From Raffaelea ambrosiae (taxonomy: Eukaryota; Ascomycota; Sordariomycetes; Ophiostomatales; Ophiostomataceae), in contig PCDI01000007.1 in the NCBI GenBank assembly GCA_002778195.1, positions 529,735-593,734 on the forward strand: a stretch of DNA of 64,000 bases, given 5' to 3'. A program made the translations under genes and the position numbers. The number at the start of each line of letters is the position of its first letter. Within the stretch, counting starts at the first letter, position 1. Of the stretch, positions 11,313-21,950 are shown one piece after another. The notes beneath the pieces were generated by a model. That model had not been told where the DNA came from, did not search any database, and saw only the letters and a program-made list of their open reading frames with translations.

Positions 11313-14300
11313 AAACCCGCCGCTGAGCCCGCCTTCAATCCCTTTTCCCAACCACAAGGCCAACCATCCGGCCAGCCAGCATTCGGTGCCCCATCCGCCC
11401 CATCCGCCCAGGCAGCACCAGCTTCCTCCCTTTTCAGCCGGGCCGCGTCGCCGAGCACAGCCAATGCCGCGAAGCCCGAGAACCCCTTTCAGCAGACGGC
11501 CTCGCCCTTTGGACAGCCGAGCCAGCCGTCGAGCACACAACCCGCCCCCAACCCGTTTCTTTCCTCCTTCCAGCCGTCTCCACAGCCTGCGAGCGCAGCC
11601 GCCGCTACAGGCGTGTTTTCCAAGCCCGCAGCAGCGGCGCCGTCTGCCTTGAGCCAGACACCCCAGTCCACCCCCTCCAACCAGACGTCCAATGGAACAT
11701 CCGGCGTCTTTGGACATGCTGGCCAGCAACAGCCCAAGCCAGCGGCGGCGTTCGGCAGCAGTCCCTTTGGCAGCTCTTCCCAGCCAGCCACGACCACCCC
11801 GAGCGCCCTCAACCCAGCTGCCAGCTCTTTCTTCTCTGGCGTCTCGTCTGCGAACGCGGCCACTTCGACAGCCAAGTCGTTTGCTCCGTTCACCCCGTCC
11901 GCGCTCTCCAGCGTGATGAATTCAACCGACGGGCAATCCAACGCATTTGGCAAGCCGGCAGCTCCGACCGGGCTCGCTGCCGCTCGGAAGGTTCGCTTTG
12001 ATTTGGGCCGTGACGCGAATCCTGCCAACACGGCCAGCACGGCCAACACGGCCAACACGGTCAGCACGGCCGCCAGCATGGCCCAGCCCAAGCCCACCTC
12101 GAATGGCGTGAAGAAGAACAAGAGAGGCCGCGAGGGCAGCTCGCCGCAGCCGCCTCCCGGCCCCCAGGCGCCACAGAGCGACTATGCCAAGCAGATCCAC
12201 GACCAGCTCCGGAAGGACAACATTCGGCCGCCCAGCTGGCCGGCCGATGCGGGCAACCCCGACAAGCGCGCGACGATGGAGACGTTCCGCGAGAGCTACA
12301 AGGCCTACCGCGAGAAAGTGCGCGCGTCGCTCATCCGGGGCGGCTTGATCGACGACCCAGACGTGCGGAAACGACTCGACGAAGCCATCGACTTCAAGGG
12401 CATCTGCGAGGACATGTGCCCGGACTTTGAGAAGGTCACGCGCATCGTGCAGTACGACGTCAAGATGCCCGAGCGAGCCATGGGCAAGGACGGCACCCAG
12501 TGGCCGTCGCCGCCGCTGATGGTCAAGGCGCTCGCGCGGTCTGCCGCCGGCCAGGAGGCACCGCTGCCCATGGACGTGCGGTCTGTCGCCGCTCTGAAGC
12601 GCACGCTCGACTACCTGGTGGACACGGTCCTCGGAGACGACAGCCGTCTGCCGACGATGCACAACTTCCTGTGGGACCGCACCCGGGCCATCCGCCGCGA
12701 CTTCGTGTTCCACTCGACCATGTCGGGCGAGGAGATGCGCCAGCAGGTCTACTGCCTGGAGAACATAACGCGCTTCCACGCGACGGCTCTGCACCTCCTG
12801 TCGCAGAGCGGCTTTGCCGCCGAGGACTTCTCGGAGCAGCAGGAGCGCGAGCAGCTGGGCAAGGCGCTGCTGTCGCTGATGCAGGCCTACGACGACTGCG
12901 AGGACAAGGAGGTGGACTGCCCGCACGAGGCCGAGTTCCGGGCCTACTTCATCCTGCTCAACGCGCACGACCCGGACTTCCAGCACAAGGTCACCGAATG
13001 GGGCGCGCGTCTGTGGTACCAGTCCGACGAGGTCCAGACGGCCCTAACGCTCGTCCAGACCATGCAGAGCGTGTGGGACTACCGTGGGCCCATCAAGCCG
13101 GGCCTCCCCAACACCACGGCGCTGGGCGCCTTCACCACCTTCTTCCGCATCGTCGAGAGCCCCGAGGTGTCGTACACCATGGCCTGCATGGCCGAGATCC
13201 ATTTCCTGCACGTCCGGCGCGGCATCCTGAAAAACGTCGTGCGGGCCTACGCGCGCACCCGCGACAGCCCCAAGGACCTGACCATCCACGTGCTCAACGG
13301 CATGCTGCGCTTTGACACCGACCAGGAGGCGCTGGACTTCATCGCCGAGCACGGCCTCGCGTTCTCGTCGGACGACGACGGCGGCGGCGGCGGCGACTCG
13401 CACATGCTGATTGAGCGCCATTCGTATGTGGGCAGCCCGACGGTCCGGCAGTCGTTCTCCCAGGCGCTGGTTGAGCGCAAGCGCGGGGACCGCTCGCTGC
13501 CCGAGGTCATCCACACGACCGTCTTCGAGGACGGCACGGCGGCTCCCTTTGCATCTCGGCCGACCCCGACCGAGCCGGGCAGCAGCAGCAGCTTGTTTGT
13601 CGAGAAGACCGAAGCCGCCATGCATGCGCCTGTGGACAAGGGCAAGCGCAGAGCCGTCGACTTCGGCGCGGCCGCACCAGCAGCCACAGCACGGGGGACA
13701 TTCGCCAAGCCCGCCGCGCCAGCCGCTCCGAATTTCGCCTTCGGCCTCACTGCTCCCAGCCCGGCAGGCGCCAGCACGGCAGGCGCCAGCTCGGTCTTCC
13801 AGCATGCCCAACCTTCCGCGCCAGCCTTGTCCTTGGGCGCCACGCCCTCGGCCTCTTCCCAGCGTAATACCCCACTGAATCGGCGAGATGCCGCTGCGCC
13901 CAAAGATACCCCATCGTGGTTTCCGAAACCAGAGAGCAGCAGCCAGCAGCCACAGCCACAGCCACAGCCACAGCCTCCTGCCGCCAGTTCCTCCTCTGCG
14001 TTCAACCCCTTCTCGACGAACCCCCATGCATCTCCCGCGACGGCGGCCGGGCCAGCCAAGAAGCGACCTGCACCTGGACCGGAACCGGCGAAAGCGCCCA
14101 GCATATTCGATACCAAGAGGTCTGCCACGCCCGCATCGAGTCTCGCACCGCCCGCGAGCAACCCCCCAGCCACACCCCAACCATCAGGAAGCTCTTTTTC
14201 GTCTCTCTTCCCGTCCGCTCCGGCCCGCACAACTGCATCCAGCGCAAATGCATCCAGCACACCTCTGGGAAGCAGTGCAGCCACTGCGACTGGTGCATCC

Positions 14301-16490
14301 CAACCCTCTCCAGTGTCCGCGACTCCGACCCTCCAGGCGGTGGAAGGGCTGCACAAGCAGCCGAACGCTCTTCCGGCCCCGGCACAGCCCTCGCTCTTCT
14401 CGGGCGCCAGTTCCCAGCCAGCCCCGCAGCCGTCATCCTTGTCCTCGCCCGGCCTCACCAACCCACCGCAGCAGACATTCCCACCCGGGGTGCTTCCATC
14501 TGCTGCTGCACCCGCACCACAAAGATGGCCACCGGCACAAGCACCACCGGTACCGGCCGTCCAGACGGACCCCATGGGCGGCTTTGCCAAATGGTTCGTC
14601 CTCGGCGACGAGGGCCTTATGGAAGACTTCCGCAACGAATTTGTGCGACACCTCGTCCAGCAGACCTTTGTGCAGTTCCACCGCGACGAAGAGGAGCGCC
14701 GCCGCCAGGAGGAAGACGACAAGTCGTGGGCCGAGGCGCTCAAGTTCAAGACGTACAACCTCAGCGTCAAGTTCTTCTACCGCTGGCGCGACATTGCCCG
14801 TGAGCGGGCTCTCGACCGGCGCGCGCGCGAAGCCCGCGACCAGCTCAAGGCGTACCAGGCCCGCAAGCGTGCCGAGCGCCGCCGGGCCGCCGAGCAAGCA
14901 GCCGCCGCTGAGCAGGAGAAGGCCACCCGGGAGCTTCGCCTGAAGCGCAAAGCCGCGTTCTGGGAAAGCATCGGGTATCCCCGCGACTTTGACGACACCA
15001 CCGTCGACGCAGCGCCGCCGCCGCCGGCCCGGAAGCGCAAGGCCTCCGTTGACAACAACAACAACAATAACAACGACAACGACAATGCCAACAAGGCGGC
15101 CGCTGCCGAGGCGCTCCTGGCCACAGGCATTCTTCGCGGTGTGCGTGACGAGCACGAGACTGTCGACGGCATTGTCCAAACAGTTTCTTCGTCTCCTGTG
15201 GAGGCAGGGCCGGAGACAGAGGCAGAAACACCACAAACACCGGAGCCCGCGTTGAGCCGAGCGCAGCGGATCGACCGGCATCTTCTCAACGAGCACCGCC
15301 AAACGCTGGAGCAGCTCCGCCAGCAGAAGGAGCACCTGACGCTGGTGGATCGCCACCGGTCGCCGAGGAACAGCAGTCTGCTTTCTTCCACAATGAGCCG
15401 CGCCAAGGAGCTTCTTCTCACCGGCCGCGCATCGACCAAGACACCGCCGTCCGCACCTGCCGCACTCATCGACAGCAGCAACAGCAGCAGCAAACGTGCC
15501 CGTGCTAGCCTCGACAGTCTCAACAGCCTCGACGATTTCGACGGAGACCGCCCCGGACGGAGTGGATCCAGACGGACCAGCCTCGACAGCCAGAGCGCTC
15601 GCAGCAGCAGCCGCGGCAGCCCCGAAATCGGCGGCCAGGTCGCGTACTACCGCCGGACCATACCCGGCCGGGGCAGCATCTACACGCGTGTGCCGCCACG
15701 CGCATCACTGCCCGTGGCCGGGACGATGCGGACGACGCCCAAGAAAGAGACCAACTTTACGCGCCTGAGCAAGAAGCGGTGGTCGGTGGGCGAGAGCCGG
15801 CAGGGGAGCGGCGGTGAGCGCACCGCGGGGAGCACCCCCAGCGTGGACGGCGGCCATGCCATCACCAGCAGTAGTCTGAATGGAAGGAGCAGTCTGAACG
15901 GGCGCAACCCTCTCCATGGGCGGGCCAGCCTCAGGAGCAGCCCGTCGCCATCGCTGTCATCGTCGGCTGGCGCCGGCGCCACGACAGGCCACTCGCACGT
16001 CCGCTCGAGCTACTGGAAGCTCCGCGCCATGGGCCTGGTGCAGATGCCCAACAAGGAGTACCTGCACGAGTCGCTGGCGCTGCCGATGCTGCGCGAGGGC
16101 AAGCGGTTTGCCGGGATTGGCAGCTACGGACTGCCGCCGGTGCCTGCCTGGGAGGACGACGACAACGACAACAACAACAACAAGAAGAAGAAACAGCAGC
16201 CGGCCAATGGCGCCGCCGCTCGGAAGCGGCTGCACCCCGAAAGCAGCATTGCTCACGACGCCGACCACGAGGCGACGCCGGCCGTAGCCCCGGACTATGG
16301 CGACAGCACGAACAAGAAGACCAAGCTCTTGACTTCGGAAGCTCGGGCGACGAGCGGATCCTACGACCCCGAAGAGGCCGAGCGGGTGATCCAAGAGATG
16401 CGCGCGATGGCTGACTCGCTGGACCAGGGTAAGGACTGGTTCAAGGAGCAGACCGAGATGATGCAGAAAGGCGAATCGCCGTGGGAGTGA
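10356..16490 (+). CDS. SAC3: SAC3/GANP-family nuclear mRNA export scaffold (TREX-2)
   Basis: A single open frame of 2044 codons. Sac3 is the scaffold of TREX-2, which links transcription and mRNA export to the nuclear pore basket. Residues about 275-590 are rich in NPF and PFG-type dipeptide repeats with a poly-Gln run. The SAC3/GANP/THP3 domain spans about 681-995 (starts GICEDMCPDFEKVTRIVQYD). A charged helical segment at about 1406-1520 (GGFAKWFVLGDEGLMEDF, then Arg/Glu-rich) fits the region that binds Cdc31 and Sus1. Ser/Pro-rich linkers make it much longer than yeast Sac3 (about 1300 aa). The start is uncertain. The ATG at 10356 has good context, and residues 110-170 look truly coding because of an internal duplicated motif. 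However, an exon at 9765-9870 could instead splice in at 11194, removing the first 279 residues. Confidence 0.88.
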
Positions 16491-17114
16491 GGGGAGTGTA
16501 TATGGATTGTTGAGATGGCATGCATAGGGGAGCAATTCTATTCGGATGCACGATCCAGCAAGGAAGGACACAACCGTGTCCTCTGTTTCTTTTGAAAAGG
16601 TGTCTCTTTTGTTTTGTTTCATAGGTATAGCGGCAGCATATTTGATGTGTTTTTCTCATGTTCATTTTCATGTGTATTTTGCTCTTGTTACTTTTCTGCT
16701 TTCCTATTTTTTGTTCTTGTTTTCCTTCTTTTTCCGTTCTCGAATTGTACATGTACAAATCTTTTGTCACGCCTCTATTCTGTCGCATTATCACTTTGGA
16801 GGGGGGGCGAGGGAAAATCTGGCCGGTATTCTTTTTTTTTCCTACTGTGTTAGTTACTGTTTGTACAGAAAACCCCCTACCGGCGTTGTATTCGAACCCC
16901 AAAAAAAAGAGACCCTCACAGACATTAGGGAGAGGTTGCTTTGCTATACTTTTTCTCTTCTTCTTTGCTACTCGTCTTTTTGTCCCTATTGATAGCTCTA
17001 TACAAGCAGTCTGGTGTCCAGGCTCGCACCGACAAACAGGAAACGGAGACCGGCATCCAGTCATAGTTGCCCTCCCAAAACAAAAGTCGAAATAGTAACT
17101 CCATTCTCCCCCTT
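16491..17114. other. Convergent spacer SAC3/ELP2
   Basis: This 624-bp stretch lies between two genes that end towards each other. It is T-rich on the plus strand around 16580-16760 and contains no recognisable coding exon. It likely holds both 3' untranslated regions. Confidence 0.6.
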
Positions 17115-20023
17115 TCACAACCCGTTGAACCGATACACCCGCAAGGAACCATCTTCTCCGGCAATGGCGAGGTCGTCTGTCTTGTCCGTCTTGTCCGTCT
17201 TGTCTTGTGTCTCGTGCTGCTCTGGTCTCCATGCGAGCTGAAGGACCGCTTTGGGGAGGGATAGTCTGTCGTGCAAGGTTAGCTATGCCCATCGTCGATC
17301 ATAGAAGCGATGAACCATCAAACCCCTCCTGGAAAAAAGAGAGAAAAAAACGAAAAAAAAAACGAAGATAGAAAAATGAAGAAGAAAAAAAAAGAAAAAA
17401 AAAAACGTACCTCGAATCCAAAACAAACGTAGTCGACACATCAAACTTGTCCGTCGCCAAGGACAATACCGAGATCTGGCCGGCCTCTGTGCCCACGGCC
17501 AGAACAAGAAAAGACGACGACGACGACGATGCTGTCCGTCTTCCTGGCAGAAAGTCCACGGCCGTCACCGGGTGCGTCTGCGGGATGGTGGCGACCAGGG
17601 CAAAGTCGCTGCCTTCTCCTCCTCCTCCTCCTCCTCCCCCCGACGCAGACGCCGCCCACACTTTGACATTCTTGTCCCGGCCCGCCGTGGCAAACACGTC
17701 TCCCCGGTTCGGCGCGGGCGGCGCCCACGCGCCATCCAGCATCATGCGCGTGTGGGCCTTGGCCTGGGCCTGCCGCAGGGTGTAGGCAACGACGGCACGG
17801 CCCCCCGCCTCCTCGTGGGCCGGCCTTGTCGTCGGCTGCCACCACACACCCCATTGCCGGTCGCGTCCGACGCTCAGCAGCTGCTCCGCGGGTGGACTAC
17901 TACTGCTGCTGCCGCCACCACTACCACTACCGCTGCCGCTAAACCGCAGCCGCGTCACGGTCAGCGTGTGCAGCGCCAGCGGCGGCCGCACCTCGGTCCA
18001 GTGCTCCGTCTCAAAGAGGCGCACGACGGCGTGGTTGAGCGACGTGGCGCGGCAGGCGCTGGCCACGAGGCGGCCGCTGGGGCTGACGGCGAGGCAGCTG
18101 ATCTCGAAGCCGTGGCCGTAGAGCTTCTCGGCCTCGGGCCAGAGCGTGCTGCGGGCGAGGACGTCTTCGGTGGGGGGCTGGTGGCGGAGGTGGTGGTCGG
18201 CGGCGGCTGTGGCCAACGGTTCCCGGGCGTCGTCCCCCCCCTCCCCCTCCTGGTCTTCGTCGACGACGACGGCCTTGTTGGACAGCCCCAGGACGGGCAT
18301 GTGGGCCGCATCCGGAAGCGCCGCCACGGCTGCCTCCTCCTCGTCGTCCGCGTCCGGCTCTCCCTCTTGTCCTGCGGTCGTCGTTGTCGTCGTCGTCGTC
18401 GTCGTCGTCCTCCTCCTCCTCCTCCTTCCTCGGCCCCCCAGCCGGCGCAGCAGCCGGGCCACCGTCTTGGGTTCGTGGAAGACCCGCATGAGCTTCTCGT
18501 CGGCGCCCGAGACAAACTGGGCCGGGCCCAGCGAGTCGATGCAGTTGAGATCGTAGCCGTGGATCTGCGGCCGCGACATTTCGTGCCATGTGGGGAGGGA
18601 AGGGCGGGTGGATGCCACAGACGCAGAGACGGCTTTCTCCTCCTCCTCCTCCTCCTCCTCCTCCTCGGGGGAGGATGCTGTCCACTCGGCGTGCAGACGG
18701 GTCGTCTGGTCGCCGCTGGTCGACAGCAGGTAGGCGCCGCTGCGCGACCAGGCCACGCCCGTCACGGCGGCCACATGGCCCGACACGGCCACGGCCGGCA
18801 CCCAGCGGTCCTGGGCCGGGTCGTAGTCCCAGCGCCGCCAGCTGCCGGTCCGGCAGAGCGTGACGACCGACGTGGTGGCTGGCTCGGTGGGAGACGAGGG
18901 AGACGAGGGAGCAGGAAGAGGAGGAGGGGGGCCCCACAGACCGGTCCAGAACCCGCCGACGCTGCCGGTGGCACTGGTGGCGCCCTTTTCTTTGCTGAGC
19001 TCGCCGAGACGGGCCGTTGTGACCCAGATGCCCGAGGCCCGGTCGGCCTCCCAGATGCCGAGGGAGTTGTCGGCCGATGCCGAGAGCAGGCGCAGACGGG
19101 GCGGCCCCCCCTCGGGTGCGGACGGCGACGACGCGTCGTCGTACGCCCACCGGGCACTGTAGATCCAGTCGTCGTGGCCGAGCAGGAGCGCCTCAAAGGT
19201 CACCGCGTAGGCGTCGGTGTTGTCGGCGTCGCCGGCGTCGTCGGCGCCGTCGCAGGCCACCTGCAGCGTATGGGCCTTGTTGGACGGCGACTGGCCACCA
19301 GGAGGTGGCGGCGGCAGCAGGCCACCGAGGGCTGGCCGTGCCGGAGAAGGCGCTTGTTGTTGGTGTGGTTGTGGGTTGTCTTTGTGGTCGTCTTGGTGTC
19401 CGTCTTTGTGTTGCTTGTCCTTGGCGCCGGCACGACTCTTGTGTATCCGCCACAGACGGATGTACTTGTCTTGGCTGGCCGACGCCAGCAGCAGGTCGCC
19501 GCGGCCGGCGCCCTCTTCCCAGCCAAAGTCGAGCGAGCGGATCCAGCCCTCGTGGCCGCCGAGGCTGGCCTGCAGCGAAAAGTCGGTGTTGGTCGTGGTT
19601 GTGGTTGTGGTTGCGGTCGTGCCGACAAACATCTGGATGCGCGTGCTGGTGCCGGCGGCCGCCAGCACCCACGCAGCCGACGCCGGACCGCGCGGGAGCG
19701 CAACCAGGGCCAGACAGAGCGGGAAGTACCGGGGCTTGGTCGGGATGGTCTGCCGGAGCACCATCTGGACTGGCTGGCTGTGGCTGCTGCTGCCGTCGAC
19801 CATGTCCTCTGGCTGTCGCTCCAGGCCCCAGATCTTGATCGTGGCGTCTGCTGCACCCGAGGCAACGAGCACACGACTGCTGTCCCCTGTGCAGATCGGT
19901 CTGGCATCGGCCCGGTCTCCTGCTGCTGCTTCGGCTGCTTGTGCTGCCGCCGAGGCAATGCAGTTGATTGGTGCTGTGTGGGCGTCGTCGACCGTCTGCA
20001 GACACGTCGCCGAGACACGTGCA

Positions 20024-20059
<36 letters not shown>

Positions 20060-20414
20060 ACGATGGCCCAGAGCTTCAGCGAGCGGTCGTCGCCGCCGCT
20101 GACCACATAGCTTGTGCGGGTGCCGTCGGCCAGATGGTCCTCGAGCAGAGGCAGGCACTGCACAGCCTTGACGGTGTCCTTGTGGCCACCGAGGAGGCTG
20201 ACGACACCCTTGGGCGTAGCGTCCTGGGAAACCGCGTGTTAGCTCTTGTGTTCTACGGCGGCTTCGCGTCACCACTCACACAGGGCCGCCAGAGAGCAAG
20301 GTTGACGCCGGCACCAAAGCACAGCGTGCCATCGGCCCCCCAGTCGGCAGCGGCCGTCTGGCGGTTGGCCCCGACGGCCAGGTAGGCTGGGTGGACGTCT
20401 GTCTTGTCTGTCAT
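17115..20414 (-). CDS. ELP2: Elongator complex subunit Elp2 (WD40)
   Basis: Three exons: 20414-20280, 20223-17411, 17265-17115. Introns are 56 bp (donor GTGAGT) and 145 bp (donor GTACGT); product 1032 residues. Joining gives LALWRP|CDATPKG and FVLDSR|LSLPKAVLQLAWRP, both expected for Elp2. Elp2 forms two WD40 propellers in the Elp123 core of Elongator, which makes cm5-type side chains on wobble U34 of tRNAs. Visible blades include GGDDRSLKLWA, GAADATIKIWG, SQDKYIRLWRI, SADNSLGIWE, TAGRDKNVKVWA and the family signature WHEMSRPQIHGYDLNCI. It is longer than yeast Elp2 (788 aa) because of poly-Ser, poly-Glu, poly-Thr and Pro/Gly inserts between blades. The last exon has a short KTD repeat. It is divergent from URM1. 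Confidence 0.95.
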
Positions 20415-20831
20415 AACATAGAGAAAAAAAAAGAAAGAAAAAGAAAACCTCCAAAATCAGAGAAAGGTCTGTTGTTGGTCCAAACTCTGAACAAAAGAAG
20501 ACGGACAGCGACTTTCAGCCTGGTTGGTGGATTCTGAAGAAGTCGTCCATTTTTGGGTATTGGGCCTTGAAAAAAATCTCCATAGAAGGCAGAGCAAAGC
20601 TGGCGCTGTGATTGGCTACAGGCAGCTCTTTCTGGGGGGTCCTAGTTTGGAGAGCTCTTTTTTTCCCTTTTTTTTCCTTTTTTTTTTAAGACGACGTCAC
20701 ACTAGGCATTCGCAGTCACTAACTCAGTTGCTGCGTAGTGAATTATCTAGCGTAGCCTCACAACGTCTTTTTGTTCTTGTTCACTTCTTGACCACCCCTT
20801 GTCCTGCACGCCCACTCAAGAGGCCCTCGCG
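20415..20831. promoter_or_regulatory. Divergent promoter region ELP2/URM1
   Basis: A 417-bp spacer between the two start codons. A T-rich tract with short C interruptions lies at about 20657-20688, upstream of URM1, and a purine-rich tract at about 20420-20447, next to ELP2. Each gives the pyrimidine-rich leader common in fungal promoters. Shared regulation is inferred from geometry and function. Confidence 0.6.
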
Positions 20832-21330
20832 ATGGCCGCCAACGACACCATCCCACTCGTAATCGAGTTCTCGTAAGTTCTGCTCAATATAACTAACTCA
20901 TTCAGTGCCACTCCTTTTCACCTTGTCTTTTCGTACCCCCCCCCCCCCCCTCCACCTCACCCCAACTTACCATCCACAAACAGAGGCGGCCTCGAGATGC
21001 TCTTTGCCGACAAGCGCCGGCACGACATTGCTCTGCCGGCCCAGGACCCAAAGGGCCAGCCCGCAACTGTGGGATTTCTCATCCAGTATCTGCTCGACCA
21101 CGTCATGGAGGACAACCGCACCGAGCTGTTTATTCTCGAGGAGCACCTGTACGTCCTGACCCTCTGTCTCTCTTGGTTTTCCTTGTCTGGTTGCATTCAC
21201 TAAACCTTTCAGACGACCGGGCATCTTGGTGCTGATCAACGATGCCGACTGGGAACTCGAGGGCGAAGAGGCCTACGAGCTGCAAAAGGGCGACAATGTC
21301 CTGTTTGTCTCGACGCTGCATGGTGGTTAG
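20832..21330 (+). CDS. URM1: Ubiquitin-related modifier Urm1
   Basis: Three exons: 20832-20872, 20984-21148, 21213-21330. Introns are 111 bp (donor GTAAGT, acceptor ACAG) and 64 bp (donor GTACGT, acceptor TCAG); product 107 residues. The frame reads IPLVIEFS|GGLEMLF, ELFILEEHL|RPGILVLIND, and ends LHGG-stop, the exposed Gly-Gly tail that Uba4 thiocarboxylates. Urm1 is a beta-grasp sulfur carrier for 2-thiolation of wobble U34 by the Ncs2/Ncs6 enzyme, and can also be conjugated to proteins. Yeast Urm1 is 99 aa, so the protein is complete. Intron 1 contains a C13-C15 run at about 20937-20950. Confidence 0.97.
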
Positions 21331-21950
21331 AAGTGGAGGGGAGCGGGCTGCATATTAGACGGAATCTAAATGAACAAATAGTAGAGAGCTTCTGTGGAAG
21401 ATGGAAGCAAACCCATGCAAACGCCATTGGAACGACATGGGGCTGCAGCCAGCTGCACGTCGCCAAGAGACAGACAACATGGCCATACGCCAGCAGTTAA
21501 TCGTCTGGCGAGAGCTTCGTTTTCTTGACAGCGACGTCTAGGGTTTTTTTTTTTCATTTTATTTCTTTTTTCAAGTTTTCCTCGCTCATTCTGTCATGTG
21601 TTTAAAAATTGCCTTCTTTATTTTGCCTCTCCAGTAGTCTAGAACTCTGGTAAAAGCTTGTCGGATGAACAGGACGCAGAAACCATTAAAAAAAAAAACC
21701 ACGTCTTACATACTACTTACAACAAATGTAAACGACAACAACATGTACAAAGATGATACAAGAGCAATGAGAACGGGACTGCCATAACTAGTACAAATAT
21801 ATAATGAAACACAGGCCTTTTTGTTTTGCTTTTTTTTGGCTTCCTCCCATCACCACCCCTATTTTCCCCTCCCCTTGTGTGTTCTGATCACGACTTTCGT
21901 TTTTTGCTTTCAATTTCATTACGCTTTCGGACCACGCCACCCCTCGTGCC
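21331..21950. other. Convergent spacer URM1/CBP80
   Basis: A 620-bp tail-to-tail spacer. It is AT-rich near 21540-21620 and 21690-21810, with A10 at about 21689. No exon or RNA gene seen. It likely holds the two 3' ends and their poly(A) signals. Confidence 0.6.

Noticed and set aside
17572..20385. 937-codon frame on the plus strand opposite ELP2
   Set aside because: Antisense shadow; the minus-strand frame carries the WD40 signature and proper splice joins.
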